From: CAWJLE01 sp963843645
Lineage (GTDB): Bacteria; Chloroflexota; Anaerolineae; DAOTYC01
Reading direction: 5' to 3'
DNA: 64,000 bases
NCBI GenBank assembly: GCA_963843645.1
Contig: CAWJLE010000006.1
Location: forward strand, 194,537-258,536
The notes under the pieces are model-generated. The model did not search any database. It was not told where the DNA came from and saw only the letters and a program-made list of their open reading frames with translations. A program made the translations under genes and the position numbers. Positions within the stretch are counted from its first letter, which is position 1, and every line of letters starts with the position of its first letter. Shown piece by piece: positions 41,307 to 51,247 of this stretch.

Positions 41307-42029
41307 ATGGTCGAGCAAGTGTTCGGTGCGGTTCAGCACGATCGTCTGTGTGAGCAGGTCGCCCGGCAGCTGCAGGATATGATCCTCGCCGGTGACCTGC
41401 CCGAAGGCTCTCAGCTGCCGCCTGAACGCGAGCTGACCGAACGCTTCGGAGTCAGCCGGACAGTCATCCGCGAGGCCATGAAGCTGCTGGGAGAGCGCGG
41501 CCTCGTCGAGGTGTTGCCAGGGAAGGGCAGCTTCGTCACTCGGCTGAGCACGGAGGCGGTGTCTTTGTACATCGGGCTGCTCGTCAAGGCGCGAGAGGCT
41601 TCCCCTAGTCTGTTCCACGAAGTCCGTACTGCTCTGGAGGTCGCTGCTGCCGGGCATGCCGCGATCCGTACGACCCCCGAAGAACTCGCTGCCTTGCGCT
41701 CCGTAGTCGAAACCATGGAAGACTGTTTGCTGCGCGACTCAGAAGAAGGCTTCATCGCCGGCGATCTCGAGTTGCACGCGATGTTGGCCGAAGCCAGCCA
41801 CAATCCTCTGTTTCGAGCTCTCCTCGAGCCGATTAGAGGTGCCATCGCCGACCTGCGACACCTGACGTACGCGGTATCAGGTTCCCCACGACGTGGTCAG
41901 GCCTTCCACCGCTCACTTGTTCAGGCCATCGAGCGCGGCGATGCGATAGCCGCACGCGAGATCATGCAGCAACACATGGCCCAGGTCGCTGGTGACATCG
42001 AAGAGGCTCTGGCTGCGAACCCGCCCTGA
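41307..42029 (+). CDS. FadR/GntR family transcriptional regulator
   Basis: About 240 residues. The N-terminal GntR winged helix shows LPEGSQLPPERELTERFGVS, RTVIREAMKLLGERG and VLPGKGSFV. The C-terminal FCD domain shows FHEVRTALEVAAAGHAA, FIAGDLELHAMLAEASHNPL and HRSLVQAIERGDAIAAREIM, with the Asp/His residues that bind a metal and a carboxylate effector. Such regulators repress sugar-acid or carboxylate operons until the effector binds. It lies directly before an ABC sugar importer and likely controls it and its own gene. Confidence 0.85.
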   Translation: MVEQVFGAVQHDRLCEQVARQLQDMILAGDLPEGSQLPPERELTERFGVSRTVIREAMKLLGERGLVEVLPGKGSFVTRLSTEAVSLYIGLLVKAREASPSLFHEVRTALEVAAAGHAAIRTTPEELAALRSVVETMEDCLLRDSEEGFIAGDLELHAMLAEASHNPLFRALLEPIRGAIADLRHLTYAVSGSPRRGQAFHRSLVQAIERGDAIAAREIMQQHMAQVAGDIEEALAANPP

Positions 42030-42239
42030 TGACGCAGGCGTCGCCTGATCTTTGAGGCGATGGCCTACTTTGCCCCACTCAATCGCCCCAGACGTTAGGA
42101 AGTCGGTTTGTGAATCTTGACCGTGATAGATAGGAGGTGATGCCCAGGGGGGAGACCGACTCGAGCACCAGCGAAGAGATTCACGGCACGTAAAATTGAG
42201 GATCCTCGCTCTGTCTTTAGCCAAAGGAGGTTAAATCCA

Positions 42240-43541
42240 ATGAACAGGATGTTCCGGTGGGTGTCCGTATTGGTACTCGTGGCCATGCTGGCCTCGTTGC
42301 TGGCCGTGGCGGGTCCGGTCGGCGCGCAGGGCGACAAGCCCTTCGCCGGCAAGACGATGCGCCTGCTGTACAATAACGACCCCTACGCTCAGGCTTTTCA
42401 GAAGATTCTGGACAAAATGCAGGAAGAGTCGGGCGCGACCATTCAGCTCGAAGTAGTGCCCTACGATCCTCAGCACCAGAAGATCTTGCTGAACGCCCAG
42501 AGCAAAGAGTCTGCCTACGACATCGTGGCGGTCGACATCGTCTGGGAAGGCGAATTCGGCGCTGCCAACGCGCTGCTGCCGCTCGACAAGTACATCACCG
42601 ACTCCAAGATGGACATGTCCGACTTCCCGCCCGCGATGTTGGAAGGCGCCCAGTATCAGGGGAAGCAGATGGGCCTTCCCTATCAGCCTCACCCTGAAAT
42701 CCTGTGGTATCGGAAGGACATCTTCGACGCCAAGGGGATCAAGCCGCCGGTGACCACCGACGACGTGCTGAAGATCGCTGCGGAGCTCAACGACCCGGCC
42801 AACAACTTCTACGGCATCTGCTTCAACGGACAGCGGGGGTCGGCCCTGGGCCAGCAGATGGCTCACTTCTACGCCGCCTTTGGGCAGCACCCGTTCGACG
42901 ACAAGATGCACCCCACGCTCGACACGCCGGACGCCGTCCGCGCGGCCAAGTACGCCCTCGAGCTGCAGAAGTACGCTCCCCCCGACCTCCTGAACATGGC
43001 CTGGGACGAGCGCGCCCGCCAGTTCTCCCAGGGTGGCGCGGCCATGATCTACGAGTGGGCCGCCCGCTCCTTCCTGGCTGAACAGCCCGAGAATTCCAAG
43101 GTGTCTGGCATGGTGGGGTACACCGCCGCGCCGCACGCCCCGGACAAGCCCGCCGTCACCCCCAACGGTGAGTGGTCGCTGTCCATCCCGTCCAACGTGA
43201 AGGATCCGGACCAGGCCTGGGCATTCCTGCAGTGGCTGACCGACACCAAACAGCTCAAGGAACTGGCTCTGGCTGGAAACGGCGGCATGCCGCGCTACTC
43301 GATCATGCGCGATCCCGAGCTGATCAAGCTGTATCCCTCGATGCCTGCAGTGGACGCGATGGCCCAGGCCGGCGAGCTGCAGACGTGGATGCGCCCCGAA
43401 ATCCCCGAATGGTCGGTGCTGGCCGACACCTACGGCACGGTCTTCCACGAGATGCTGTCCGGCTCCCTGACGCCGGAACAGGCGACGGCGAAGACTCAGG
43501 AAACCATGGACAAAGTCATGAAGGACGCCGGCTACTATTGA
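42240..43541 (+). CDS. sugar ABC transporter substrate-binding protein (family 1)
   Basis: 433 residues, AAAGGAGG upstream. A Sec signal peptide ends around VAGPVGAQG. The mature part is a family 1 (MalE/UgpB-like) binding protein: YDIVAVDIVWEGEFGAANAL, LPYQPHPEILWYRKDIFDAK, FSQGGAAMIYEWAARSFLAE, SNVKDPDQAWAFLQWLTD. It captures a sugar, polyol or sugar-phosphate outside the membrane for the permeases that follow. A strong hairpin at 43556-43584 lies between it and the first permease, which would give the usual excess of binding protein over membrane subunits. Confidence 0.9.
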   Translation: MNRMFRWVSVLVLVAMLASLLAVAGPVGAQGDKPFAGKTMRLLYNNDPYAQAFQKILDKMQEESGATIQLEVVPYDPQHQKILLNAQSKESAYDIVAVDIVWEGEFGAANALLPLDKYITDSKMDMSDFPPAMLEGAQYQGKQMGLPYQPHPEILWYRKDIFDAKGIKPPVTTDDVLKIAAELNDPANNFYGICFNGQRGSALGQQMAHFYAAFGQHPFDDKMHPTLDTPDAVRAAKYALELQKYAPPDLLNMAWDERARQFSQGGAAMIYEWAARSFLAEQPENSKVSGMVGYTAAPHAPDKPAVTPNGEWSLSIPSNVKDPDQAWAFLQWLTDTKQLKELALAGNGGMPRYSIMRDPELIKLYPSMPAVDAMAQAGELQTWMRPEIPEWSVLADTYGTVFHEMLSGSLTPEQATAKTQETMDKVMKDAGYY

Positions 43542-43555
43542 TCGACGGCATGAAG

Positions 43556-43584
43556 CAGGAGTGGGGGAACTCCCCCCACTCCTG
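43556..43584 (+). terminator. attenuating hairpin between binding protein and permease genes
   Basis: CAGGAGTGGGGG (43556-43567) pairs with CCCCCACTCCTG (43573-43584) around 5 nt, without a strong T-run. It is typical of partial termination or mRNA stabilisation in binding-protein operons. Confidence 0.65.
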
Positions 43585-43607
43585 TCCCCTTATTTGAGGA
43601 GGCGTTC

Positions 43608-44513
43608 ATGTTCGGACAACTGCACAGCTCGCGCGTCGCAAAACGCAGAACTGCACTCATCCTGATCGTTCCTTCCGTAGTGCTCCTGGCCGTGATCAAC
43701 CTCTACCCCTTCATCTACGCGCTGACGCTCAGCTTCCAGCGCTACAATATGATGAAGCCCGGCCGGGGCTCCCGGTTCGTGTGGTTCGCCAACTATGGGG
43801 CGGCAGTCCAGGATCCGCGGTTCATCAACAGCGTCGCGCGGACGCTGATCTTCATCGTGTGCGCCGTCGGCGCCGAATTCATCCTCGGATTCGCCCTGGC
43901 ATTCGTGCTGAACAGCAAGCTGCGCGGCATGGACACGATTCGCAAGCTGGCCATCGCGCCGGTGACGGTCATGCCCATCGTGTCCGCGTTGATGTGGTTC
44001 TACATGTTCAATCAGCGCTACGGTATCGTCAACTTCTTCATCGGCAAATTCGGCATCGGCCCTCAGGCCTGGCTGACTGACCAGTCGTTGACGATGCTGT
44101 CGGTGGTCGTGGCGGACGTCTGGCAGTGGACGCCGTTCATCATGCTGGTCATATTGGCTGGCCTCAACGCGCTGCCGGAGTACGTCTACGAAGCGGCGCA
44201 GATCGACGGCCTGTCGGATTGGCAGCAATTCCGCCTGGTGACGGTGCCCCTTCTGATGCCGGTCATGCTCATCGTGGTCCTGCTGCGCATCATGGACGCG
44301 TTCAAGCTGTTCGACCTGATTTACACGATGACGCAGGGCGGCCCGGCTGGCGCAACGGAAACGATGTCCTACTACGTCTACATCCAGGCCTTCAACTTCT
44401 TCGAGCTGGGCTACGCGGCTGCGCTGGCCATCCTCATGCTGGTGCTCATCACCATCATCAGCCAGATCTTCGTCCGCTGGATGTATCGCGAGGAGGCGGC
44501 TACGGCGGCCTGA
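43608..44513 (+). CDS. sugar ABC transporter permease (UgpA/MalF-type)
   Basis: 301 residues, GAGGAGG upstream, six membrane helices. The cytoplasmic EAA loop is clear (PEYVYEAAQIDGLSDWQQF, then RLVTVPLLMP). ALMWFYMFNQRYGIVNFF and FKLFDLIYTMTQGGPAGAT are family hallmarks. Together with the second permease it forms the membrane channel of the importer. The gene is intact. Confidence 0.9.
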   Translation: MFGQLHSSRVAKRRTALILIVPSVVLLAVINLYPFIYALTLSFQRYNMMKPGRGSRFVWFANYGAAVQDPRFINSVARTLIFIVCAVGAEFILGFALAFVLNSKLRGMDTIRKLAIAPVTVMPIVSALMWFYMFNQRYGIVNFFIGKFGIGPQAWLTDQSLTMLSVVVADVWQWTPFIMLVILAGLNALPEYVYEAAQIDGLSDWQQFRLVTVPLLMPVMLIVVLLRIMDAFKLFDLIYTMTQGGPAGATETMSYYVYIQAFNFFELGYAAALAILMLVLITIISQIFVRWMYREEAATAA

Positions 44514-44574
44514 CGCCGGTGATGCCAGTCCAACGGCGGTGCGCAACCGTCCGCACTCTGTCGAGGAGGTATGC

Positions 44575-45485
44575 ATGGAAGCAACGGAACAATACCGGCT
44601 CGAGGAGATGGAGAAGGCCCAGCGGGTGATCAGAGAGAGCCAACTGGCGCTGAAACGGCAGAAGTACAGCCCGCTCACTCGGGTCGTGCTCTACGTCCTG
44701 GCGATCGGGTTTCTTCTCTTCTCGCCTGTTTCCCATCTATTTGATCATCAGCTCGTCGCTCAAGACTGACAACGAGATTTTCGCAATCCCGCCCGTCTTC
44801 GTCTTTGCGCCAACCCTGAACAACTATAGAGTCGCGTTGACGGGATCGACCAGCCAGTTGCCGTACATCATTAACAGTCTCATCTGCACGGTGCTGGCAA
44901 CTGCCGTCGCCGTGATCTTCGGCGCCATGGCTGCTTATGGCATCGCCCGTTTCGAGTTCAAAGGGCGCAAGGACCTCGCTTTCTGGATTCTGTCCACCCG
45001 CATGGCTCCGCCCATCGCCTTCATCGTGCCGATGTTCGTGCTCATCAAGTCCGTCGGATTGCTGGACACCTGGTGGGCGCTGGTCATAATGTACACCGGC
45101 ATGAACCTGTCCTTCTCCGTCTGGATCCTGCGCGGCTTCTTTATGGACATTCCCCCCGAGCTGGAGGAGTCGGCCCTCGTGGACGGGTACACGCGGTTCC
45201 AGGTCTTCACTCGCATAGCGATCCCATTGGTCAAACCGGGCCTGGCCGCAGTGGCCGTGTTCACCTCGATCTTCTCGTGGAACGAATTCCTGTTCGCCGT
45301 CATCCTGACCCAGCAGTCCGCGAAGACGATCCCGGTCGGCATCCAGGGCTTCTCGTCGTCGATGGGTATCAGCTGGGGGCCGTTCATGGCGGTGGCCTTC
45401 CTGGCGATCTCTGCCCATCATGATCTTCACATTCATCATGCAGGGCTACCTGGTGCGCGGTCTAACCTTCGGCGCGGTGAAATAA
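44575..45485 (+). CDS. sugar ABC transporter permease (UgpE/MalG-type), frameshifted
   Basis: About 303 residues when two single-base frameshifts are repaired. Start at ATG 44575 (GAGGAGG upstream). Near 44725 the frame changes from VLYVLAIGFLLF to LFPIYLIISSSLKTDNEIF. Near 45411 it changes from FMAVAFLAI to PIMIFTFIMQGYLVRGL, ending at TAA 45483-45485. At the second site, dropping one T restores an expected LAILPIMIF. The EAA loop (ESALVDGYTRFQVFTRIAIP) is intact. Second membrane subunit of the importer. Confidence 0.8.
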
Positions 45486-45504
45486 CAGGAGGATCGGCCA
45501 CTCT

Positions 45505-46604
45505 ATGGCTGACGTAAGGCTGGAAAAAGTTTGGAAGGTCTATGGAGGTCGGGTCGAGGCGGTGAAGGATCTGGACCTGGAATGCCGTAATAAGGAGTTT
45601 CTGTGCTCTGTTGGGGCCGTCGGGCTGCGGCAAGAGCTCCACGTTGCGCATGGTTGCGGGCCTGGAGGACGTGACTCGCGGCCAGGTCTTCATCGGGAGC
45701 CGCGACGTCACAACCGTGCCACCGCGGGATCGCGATATTGCGATGGTCTTCGAGAATTACGCGCTGTACCCCCACCTGAGCGTCTACGACAACATCGCCA
45801 TGCCTTACGTGTCCGCGGCCTGACCAAAGACGAGGTCGACCAGAAGGTGATGACCGCGGCGGAGGTGCTGCACATCACCGATCTGCTCGGCCGTCGTACC
45901 GTTCGCCTCTCGGGTGGTCAGAAGCAGCGCGTGGGCATTGGCCGTGCGATCGTCCGCAACCCGGCGGTTTTCTTGATGGATGAACCGATTTCACACCTGG
46001 AGGCTCAGCTTCGCGCGCAGATGCGCGTCGAGCTGAAGCGCCTGCACATCGAGGTCGAAGCCACGACGGTGTACGTCACGCACGATCAACTCGAGGCCAT
46101 GGCCCTGGCCGACCGGATCGCGGTGATGAACCTGGGTAAGCTGCAACAGGTTGGCACGCCAACTGAGTTGTTCGATCAGCCCGTGAACCAGTTCGTGGCT
46201 GGTTTCATCGGCACGCCGCCCATGAATTTCCTGACCTGCGAGTTGCTCGCGGAGGGCGATCGCATGTTTGCGCGAGGGACCGGGCTTCAAGATCCCATTG
46301 CCCGACGCCACGCGCGCTCGGCTCGCAGACACCGGTTCCGGCCAAATGCAGCTTGGGAATCCGCCCGTTGGACCTGTTCGTGGCCAAAGAGGAAGACCCA
46401 GCAACGCCAGTAGCGGCCCAGACCTTCGTCTATGAGCCGCAGGGCGAAAGCTGCCAGGTCACCATACAGCTCGACGGCCAGATGCTCAGCATCGAAGCGG
46501 ACGGTGACTTCGTCACCGAACCGGGCGAGCCCGTATGGATCGGCTTCGACACCGACAAGCTGCACCTCTTCGACGCGACGACCGGCGTGAACCTGGTCCT
46601 GTGA
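45505..46604 (+). CDS. sugar ABC transporter ATPase 1 (UgpC/MalK-type), frameshifted
   Basis: About 365 residues after repair. Walker A (LGPSGCGKSSTLRM), Q-loop region (MVFENYALYPHLSVYDNIAM), signature (LSGGQKQRVGIGRAI), Walker B (VFLMDEPISHLE) and H-loop (VYVTHDQLEAMALAD) are all present but spread over two frames. Frame changes lie near 45613, 45806, 46281 and 46360. The C-terminal TOBE/MalK-like domain (IRPLDLFVAKEE, then VTIQLDGQMLSIEADGDFV) ends at 46604. At 45613 removal of one T restores FLCLLGPSG. It would power the importer. Confidence 0.8.
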
Positions 46605-46631
46605 GTCTCAGAAAGGGGAATCCACGTCGAC

Positions 46632-47755
46632 ATGGCTGAAGTGAATCTGGACAAAGTGACAAAAAAATACGGCGACCACGTCGCGGTGAACGAGCTATCC
46701 TTGCACTGCAAAGACTCCGAATTCTTCTTCATCCTGGGACCGTCCGGAGCAGGCAAGACCTCCACGCTGAAGATGATCGCCGGGCTGACCACAGTGGATG
46801 CGGGGCAAATTCACATCGACACCGCCTGGTGAACGATCTCGAGCCTGGCCTGCGTAACGTGGCAATGGCCTTCGAAACGTATGCGCTCTATCCGCACTTG
46901 ACGGTGTTCGAGAACATCGCGTTCCCGCTGCGCGCCCCAATCCGTGCCAGGCAGTTCGCTGAGGCAGACGTTAAGGCGCGCGTGCAGCGGGTCGGCGACT
47001 TGTTGCGCATCGGCGAGCTGCTGGATCGCATGCCGACCCAGCTCTCTGGCGGCCAGAAGCAGCGCGTGGCATTGGGTCGCGCCTTGATCCGCGAACCGGA
47101 CGTGTTCTTGCTCGACGAGCCAATCGCTCACCTGGATGCCAAGCTCCGCCATCACATGCGCGCCGAGCTGAAATCCATGCAGAAGCAGTTCGGCACGACG
47201 TCGATATACACGACGCCCGACCAACTCGAGGCGTTGTCGATGGCCGACACGATCGCCGTCATCAATGAAGGTCGTGCTGCATCAGATTGGCACGCCGCTG
47301 GACATTTACAATCGGCCGGCGGACGAATTCGTGGCCCGCTTCGTCGGCGATCCCCCCATGAATTTCCTGTCGTCCACTTGCACGATCGTGTCTGAGAATG
47401 GCGAGCCTGTCCTGACAGCCGATGGTTTGCGGGTGAAGATTTCGCCTCGCATCCGGGCGGCGCTGGCTCGGCAGGCGTGCGAAGCCTTGCGCATCGGCAT
47501 GCGGCCGTCGGATATCTCGGCTCTCGCGCCGATGGCGCTGCGGCGGCGCCGGGCGCCACGACTGGCAGGGCGAGGTCTATCTGGTGGAGCAGGTCGGTCG
47601 TTCGCACGTGTTCAACGTCAAGGTCAACGGGGACATGCTCAAGGTCAAGACTCCGCTCGATTTGAACGCGGCCGTCGGCGAAAAGCTGAGGTGACCTTCG
47701 ACCGGACAAGGTCTACCTGTTCGATGCCGCCAACGGCAAGAGCGTGCTGGTCTAA
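46632..47755 (+). CDS. sugar ABC transporter ATPase 2 (UgpC/GlpS/T-type), frameshifted
   Basis: About 370 residues after repair, with frame changes near 46820, 47270, 47545 and 47695. Walker A (LGPSGAGKTSTLKM), Q-loop region (MAFETYALYPHLTVFENIAF), signature (LSGGQKQRVALGRAL) and Walker B (VFLLDEPIAHLDAKLR) are present. The H-loop reads IYTTPDQLEAL, so the switch histidine is replaced by Pro (codon 47216-47218). The C-terminal regulatory domain ends KVYLFDAANGKSVLV. It is a distinct paralogue of ATPase 1, so the importer may use a heterodimeric ATPase as reported for glycerol GlpST systems. Confidence 0.8.
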
Positions 47756-47908
47756 GCCGTCGGCGATTGACGGTATGTGCACTTCGCCGGGCGGTCCGCG
47801 CAACTGGGACAGCGGATCGCGCGGGCTTTTTTCCCTGGACATGCTGGACAATTTCGTACTAGAAATGGCCACTACGGACACCATATCCTCATTGAGGAGG
47901 ATCACCCC

Positions 47909-49091
47909 ATGGACTCCGTTCGTGCAACCCGTGTTCGAGAAGCCCTGGCGCAGGCCGGTCTGGACGCTCTGATCTGCCGGCTGCCCGAGAACGTCGTCTT
48001 TCTGACCGGCTACTGGCCGCGGAACGGTTTCTCCTACGTCGTCTTTCCGCAACAGGCCGAGCCGACTCTGATTCTGCCTGAGGGGGAGATTGAGTGGGCC
48101 GAGCCGTACGGGCATCAAGCGACATTCGTCTCTTCGGCTGGGGCCAGGTCAAGGACGACGATCCGTACGAGACCATCGCTGCCCACCTGGAGGCGATCCC
48201 TTCATTGAGCCGGGAAGGTTCGCGTCGGCTACGAAGGTCGCTTCGAGGTCGTGGCCCCGGCCCACATGCCGGGAGACGTCCAGGTGCCCAGCGAGCGTGA
48301 CGCTGTCCCTGCTGCAAGAATTCGCTGCCCGCGGCCGAAATCGTCGACGCGACCGAGGTGCTGAACGAACTGCGCGCCGTCAAGACGCCGTACGAGCTGG
48401 ACAAGATCCGCATCGCGAACGAGGTCGCATGCTTTGGCCTGAAGGCCTTCCGCGAGAATATGCGTCCGGGAATCACTGAAGCACAGGTCGCCGGAGCGGT
48501 CGCAGGCGGCGATCCACGCCCAGGCGCGCGGGCTACAAAGGAGTCATCAGCGCCTGGGGCTGGCCGACGGTCGTCTCCGGCCCGGCCACTACCGCCACCG
48601 CCCACCGGCCGTACCAGGTTTCAACCACCAAGCCCCTGCAAGAAGGCGATCTGGTCATGATGGAGCTCGGCTGCGTGGCCGACGGCTATTGGGCTGACCT
48701 GACCCGCACGCACGTCGTGGGCCGGCCCGATGCCCGCCAAAAGGAAATGTACGAGCTGGTCCTCACGGCGCACGATGCCGCAGTCGCGGCGTTGAAGGCG
48801 GGCGCGTATTGAGTCTGATGTGGATCGCGCGGCGCGCAGCATCATCGAGAAAGCCGGCCTCGGGCCGAACTTCGTCCATCATACCGGCCATGGCGTCGGT
48901 TTTCGGTACCACGAGCCCATCCCGTTCCTGCACCCGGCAGCGAAGGGCAAGCTGGAGGAAGGCATGGTTACCAGCATCGAGCCGGGCATCTACATCGAAG
49001 GCTGGGGTGGCATGCGCATCGAGGATAACGTCGTCGGCAGGTGCCAGGCGGCGGCGAGATCCTGTCCCCATTCGATACTACCCTGGCTTAG
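47909..49091 (+). CDS. M24 family metallopeptidase (Xaa-Pro aminopeptidase-like), frameshifted
   Basis: About 390 residues across at least five frame changes (about 48125, 48235, 48330, 48520 and 48810). Start ATG 47909 with GAGGAGG. The N-terminal creatinase-like domain opens RVREALAQAGLDALICRLPE, NVVFLTGYWPRNGF. The pita-bread metal ligands are all visible: two Asp in ELGCVADGYWADLTRTHVVG, His in HHTGHGVGFRYHEP, Glu in VTSIEPGIYIEGW and Glu in MRIEDNVV. The family covers Xaa-Pro peptidases, creatinase and related C-N hydrolases. Its place in a sugar-uptake region is unusual; the substrate is unknown. Confidence 0.8.
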
Positions 49092-49113
49092 TTTGAGGTG
49101 CGGCTTCGGCTGA

Positions 49114-49142
49114 TTGACACGTTTTTGGTAACGCGCTATCAT
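49114..49142 (+). promoter_or_regulatory. promoter of the MDR dehydrogenase gene
   Basis: TTGACA (49114-49119), 17-bp spacer, TATCAT (49137-49142), 54 bp before the start. Confidence 0.7.
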
Positions 49143-49196
49143 GGCCTGCGTTCAGCATCAGCACATTCCCGCGCAAAGGCACGACAGGAGTAATCG

Positions 49197-50228
49197 ATGA
49201 AAGCATTAGTCAAGTACGCCTCGGGCGTCGGCAATATCGGTATTCGTGATATGCCGGAGCCGACCCCCGGTCCGGGCGAAGTCAAAGTCGAAGTCAAGTA
49301 TGGCGGCATCTGCGGCACCGATATTCACATCTATCACGATCTGTACAAGAACTACCCCCCGGTAATCATGGGCCACGAGTGGTCTGGTGTGGTGGTTGGC
49401 CTGGGCGACGGCGTGAAGACGCTCAAGGTCGGCGATCGCGTAACCGGAATCCCGGCCGCGTACACGTGTGGCCACTGCCGCTACTGCCTCGAAGGGCACG
49501 TGTTCTTGTGTACGGAACGGCTGTCCTTTGGCAGTGGTCGCAACGGTGCATTTGCGAGATACGCCGTCCTCGGCGAGAAGGCGATTCGTAAGCTGCCCGA
49601 CAGCGTAAGCTTCAAGGCCGGTGCTCTCAGTGAGCCGCTGGCCTGCATGGTCAAGGCCGTCGAGTTCACGACGGGCATCATGGCCGGGGATGTGGTCCTG
49701 GTTTCCGGCCCCGGTCCCATCGGCTTGCTGACGGCGCAGCTTGCCAGGGCTGAGGGCGGGTACGTCGTACTCGCCGGCACCGACGTCGACGCCGAGCGCC
49801 TGGAGACCGCCAGGAAGCTGGGTATCGAAATGACGGTCAACGTGCAACGTGACAACGTCGACCAGATCCTCAAAGACCTGACGAACGGCTACGGCGCTGA
49901 CGTGGTCTTGGAGTGCTCCGGTGCGGCTGCTGCAACCCGTATGGGCATTCAGGTCGTCCGCAAAGAAGGCAAGTTCACTCAGATTGGCCTGCACGAGCAT
50001 CCGTTCGAGTTGGACGTTCTGCAGATTCTGACCAAAGACCTGACGGTGAGGGCGTCCTTTGCCTCATCGTTGGAGGCCTGGGATCGGGCCATGGTGCTGC
50101 TCGGTCAGGGCAAGGTGCAGACAGAGCCAGTCGTGAGCGATATCCTACCGCTCTCCGACTGGGAGAAGGGCTTCGACAAGATCAACCGGCGCGAAGGGCT
50201 CAAGATCCTGCTGCAGCCGGAGGAGTAG
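49197..50228 (+). CDS. zinc-dependent medium-chain alcohol/polyol dehydrogenase
   Basis: 343 residues, intact, AGGAG upstream. Catalytic zinc ligands are CGTDIHIYH and GHEWSG. The structural zinc lobe is CGHCRYCLEGHVFLC (four Cys). The NAD(P)-binding Rossmann motif is VLVSGPGPIGLLTAQLA. The family contains L-iditol/sorbitol, threonine and galactitol dehydrogenases. Given the GntR regulator and sugar-acid genes downstream, a polyol or sugar-acid substrate is likely. A very large hairpin follows the stop codon. Confidence 0.9.
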   Translation: MKALVKYASGVGNIGIRDMPEPTPGPGEVKVEVKYGGICGTDIHIYHDLYKNYPPVIMGHEWSGVVVGLGDGVKTLKVGDRVTGIPAAYTCGHCRYCLEGHVFLCTERLSFGSGRNGAFARYAVLGEKAIRKLPDSVSFKAGALSEPLACMVKAVEFTTGIMAGDVVLVSGPGPIGLLTAQLARAEGGYVVLAGTDVDAERLETARKLGIEMTVNVQRDNVDQILKDLTNGYGADVVLECSGAAAATRMGIQVVRKEGKFTQIGLHEHPFELDVLQILTKDLTVRASFASSLEAWDRAMVLLGQGKVQTEPVVSDILPLSDWEKGFDKINRREGLKILLQPEE

Positions 50229-50236
50229 CGGCTCAG

Positions 50237-50319
50237 GTCCGGCGATAACAAAAGGGAGCCGCTCCTCCTTCCCCACCGTGGGGTCAGGGGGAGCGGCCCC
50301 CTGTTCGTTATCGCCGGAC
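50237..50319. terminator. large stem-loop after the MDR dehydrogenase gene
   Basis: The outer stem GTCCGGCGATAAC (50237-50249) pairs with GTTATCGCCGGAC (50307-50319). An inner stem pairs AGGGAGCCGCTCC with GGAGCGGCCCCCT. The total span is 83 nt. It likely terminates transcription before the GntR gene and could also be a dispersed palindromic repeat. Confidence 0.7.
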
Positions 50320-50340
50320 AGGCAGTGTCCGTCAGGCGCT

Positions 50341-50369
50341 TTGCCCACGAAGTCGAACAGTGATAAAAT
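50341..50369 (+). promoter_or_regulatory. promoter of the GntR/FCD regulator gene
   Basis: TTGCCC (50341-50346), 17-bp spacer, TAAAAT (50364-50369). Confidence 0.55.
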
Positions 50370-50423
50370 GTAGTATCCCTGTCGACAGCCGCCAGTCGGC
50401 AATTATCCGGAGGCAGGATTCGC

Positions 50424-51152
50424 GTGGGTGCAATCCGTTTTGAGCGGCTCGAAAGCGTTGGCCTGAAGGAGCGGATCCAGGACTGCCTCAGGCAGGCCAT
50501 CCTGGACGGCTCATTGTCTCCCGGACAGAAGTTGATCGAGGGCGAGATCGCCCGTCAGTTCGGGGTGAGCCGAAGCCCGGTGCGCGAGGCAATCCAGGAT
50601 CTGGAGCAGCAGGGATACGTAGTCAAGCGGCCTCGGCGCGGCACGTTCGTGGTCGAACTGACGCCGCAAGACGTGGCGGAAGTCTTCAGTTTACGGATCT
50701 TGCTCGAAGGGTTCGCCGCCGTTGTCGTCGGGCGGAGCTGCGATCCGGACGTGATCGATAAGATGAAAGGCCTTGTGGATCGCATGCGCGTTGCTGCCCG
50801 CAAGGCCGATTTTGTTGCCTTTAGCGATGCCGATCTGGAGTTCCACAGTCTGCTGTGCCAGGCCACCGGTCACAACAGACTGAACTACCTGTCTGGCTGC
50901 TTGCGCACACAACTTGGCTTTCTGGTCGTGCTGCCGATGTATACGTCGGGCGAGATCGAGAGCATGGTTGCCGCTCACGAGGCGCTTCTGGGCGCTATCG
51001 AGGCGCAGGATTCAGATCTCGCACGCCGGATCGTCGAGAGCCACATCCGCAACGCCGGACGATTGTTTGCGGAGAAGTACTTCGCCGGCTGGCCCGCGGC
51101 GAAAGAAGGTGTCGAACAGGATATCGATCGGTTTTGGGCTGCGGTGAGCTAG
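50424..51152 (+). CDS. GntR family regulator with FCD domain
   Basis: 242 residues, GTG start with GGAGG upstream, intact. The winged helix shows GLKERIQDCLRQAILDGSL, LIEGEIARQFGVSRSPVREA and VKRPRRGTFVVEL. The FCD effector domain shows FSLRILLEGFAAVVVG, FSDADLEFHSLLCQATGHNR, MVAAHEALLGAIEAQD and RRIVESHIRNAG. FCD regulators usually respond to a carboxylate or sugar acid. It likely controls the SDR and the following genes; the SDR start is 95 bp downstream. Confidence 0.9.
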   Translation: MGAIRFERLESVGLKERIQDCLRQAILDGSLSPGQKLIEGEIARQFGVSRSPVREAIQDLEQQGYVVKRPRRGTFVVELTPQDVAEVFSLRILLEGFAAVVVGRSCDPDVIDKMKGLVDRMRVAARKADFVAFSDADLEFHSLLCQATGHNRLNYLSGCLRTQLGFLVVLPMYTSGEIESMVAAHEALLGAIEAQDSDLARRIVESHIRNAGRLFAEKYFAGWPAAKEGVEQDIDRFWAAVS

Positions 51153-51247
51153 CAACCGAATCCGCTCCTCTGTCGCCTCTCCGCGGCAACCGCGAAAGGC
51201 GGCGAGGAGGCGAGAAATTCACAATCAGACGTACGCGGAGGTGTATC

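Noticed and set aside
42231..43448. 405-codon minus-strand frame opposite the sugar-binding protein gene
   Set aside because: Antisense shadow; His/Gly/Val-rich low-complexity translation; the plus-strand gene has a signal peptide, ribosome-binding site and family motifs.
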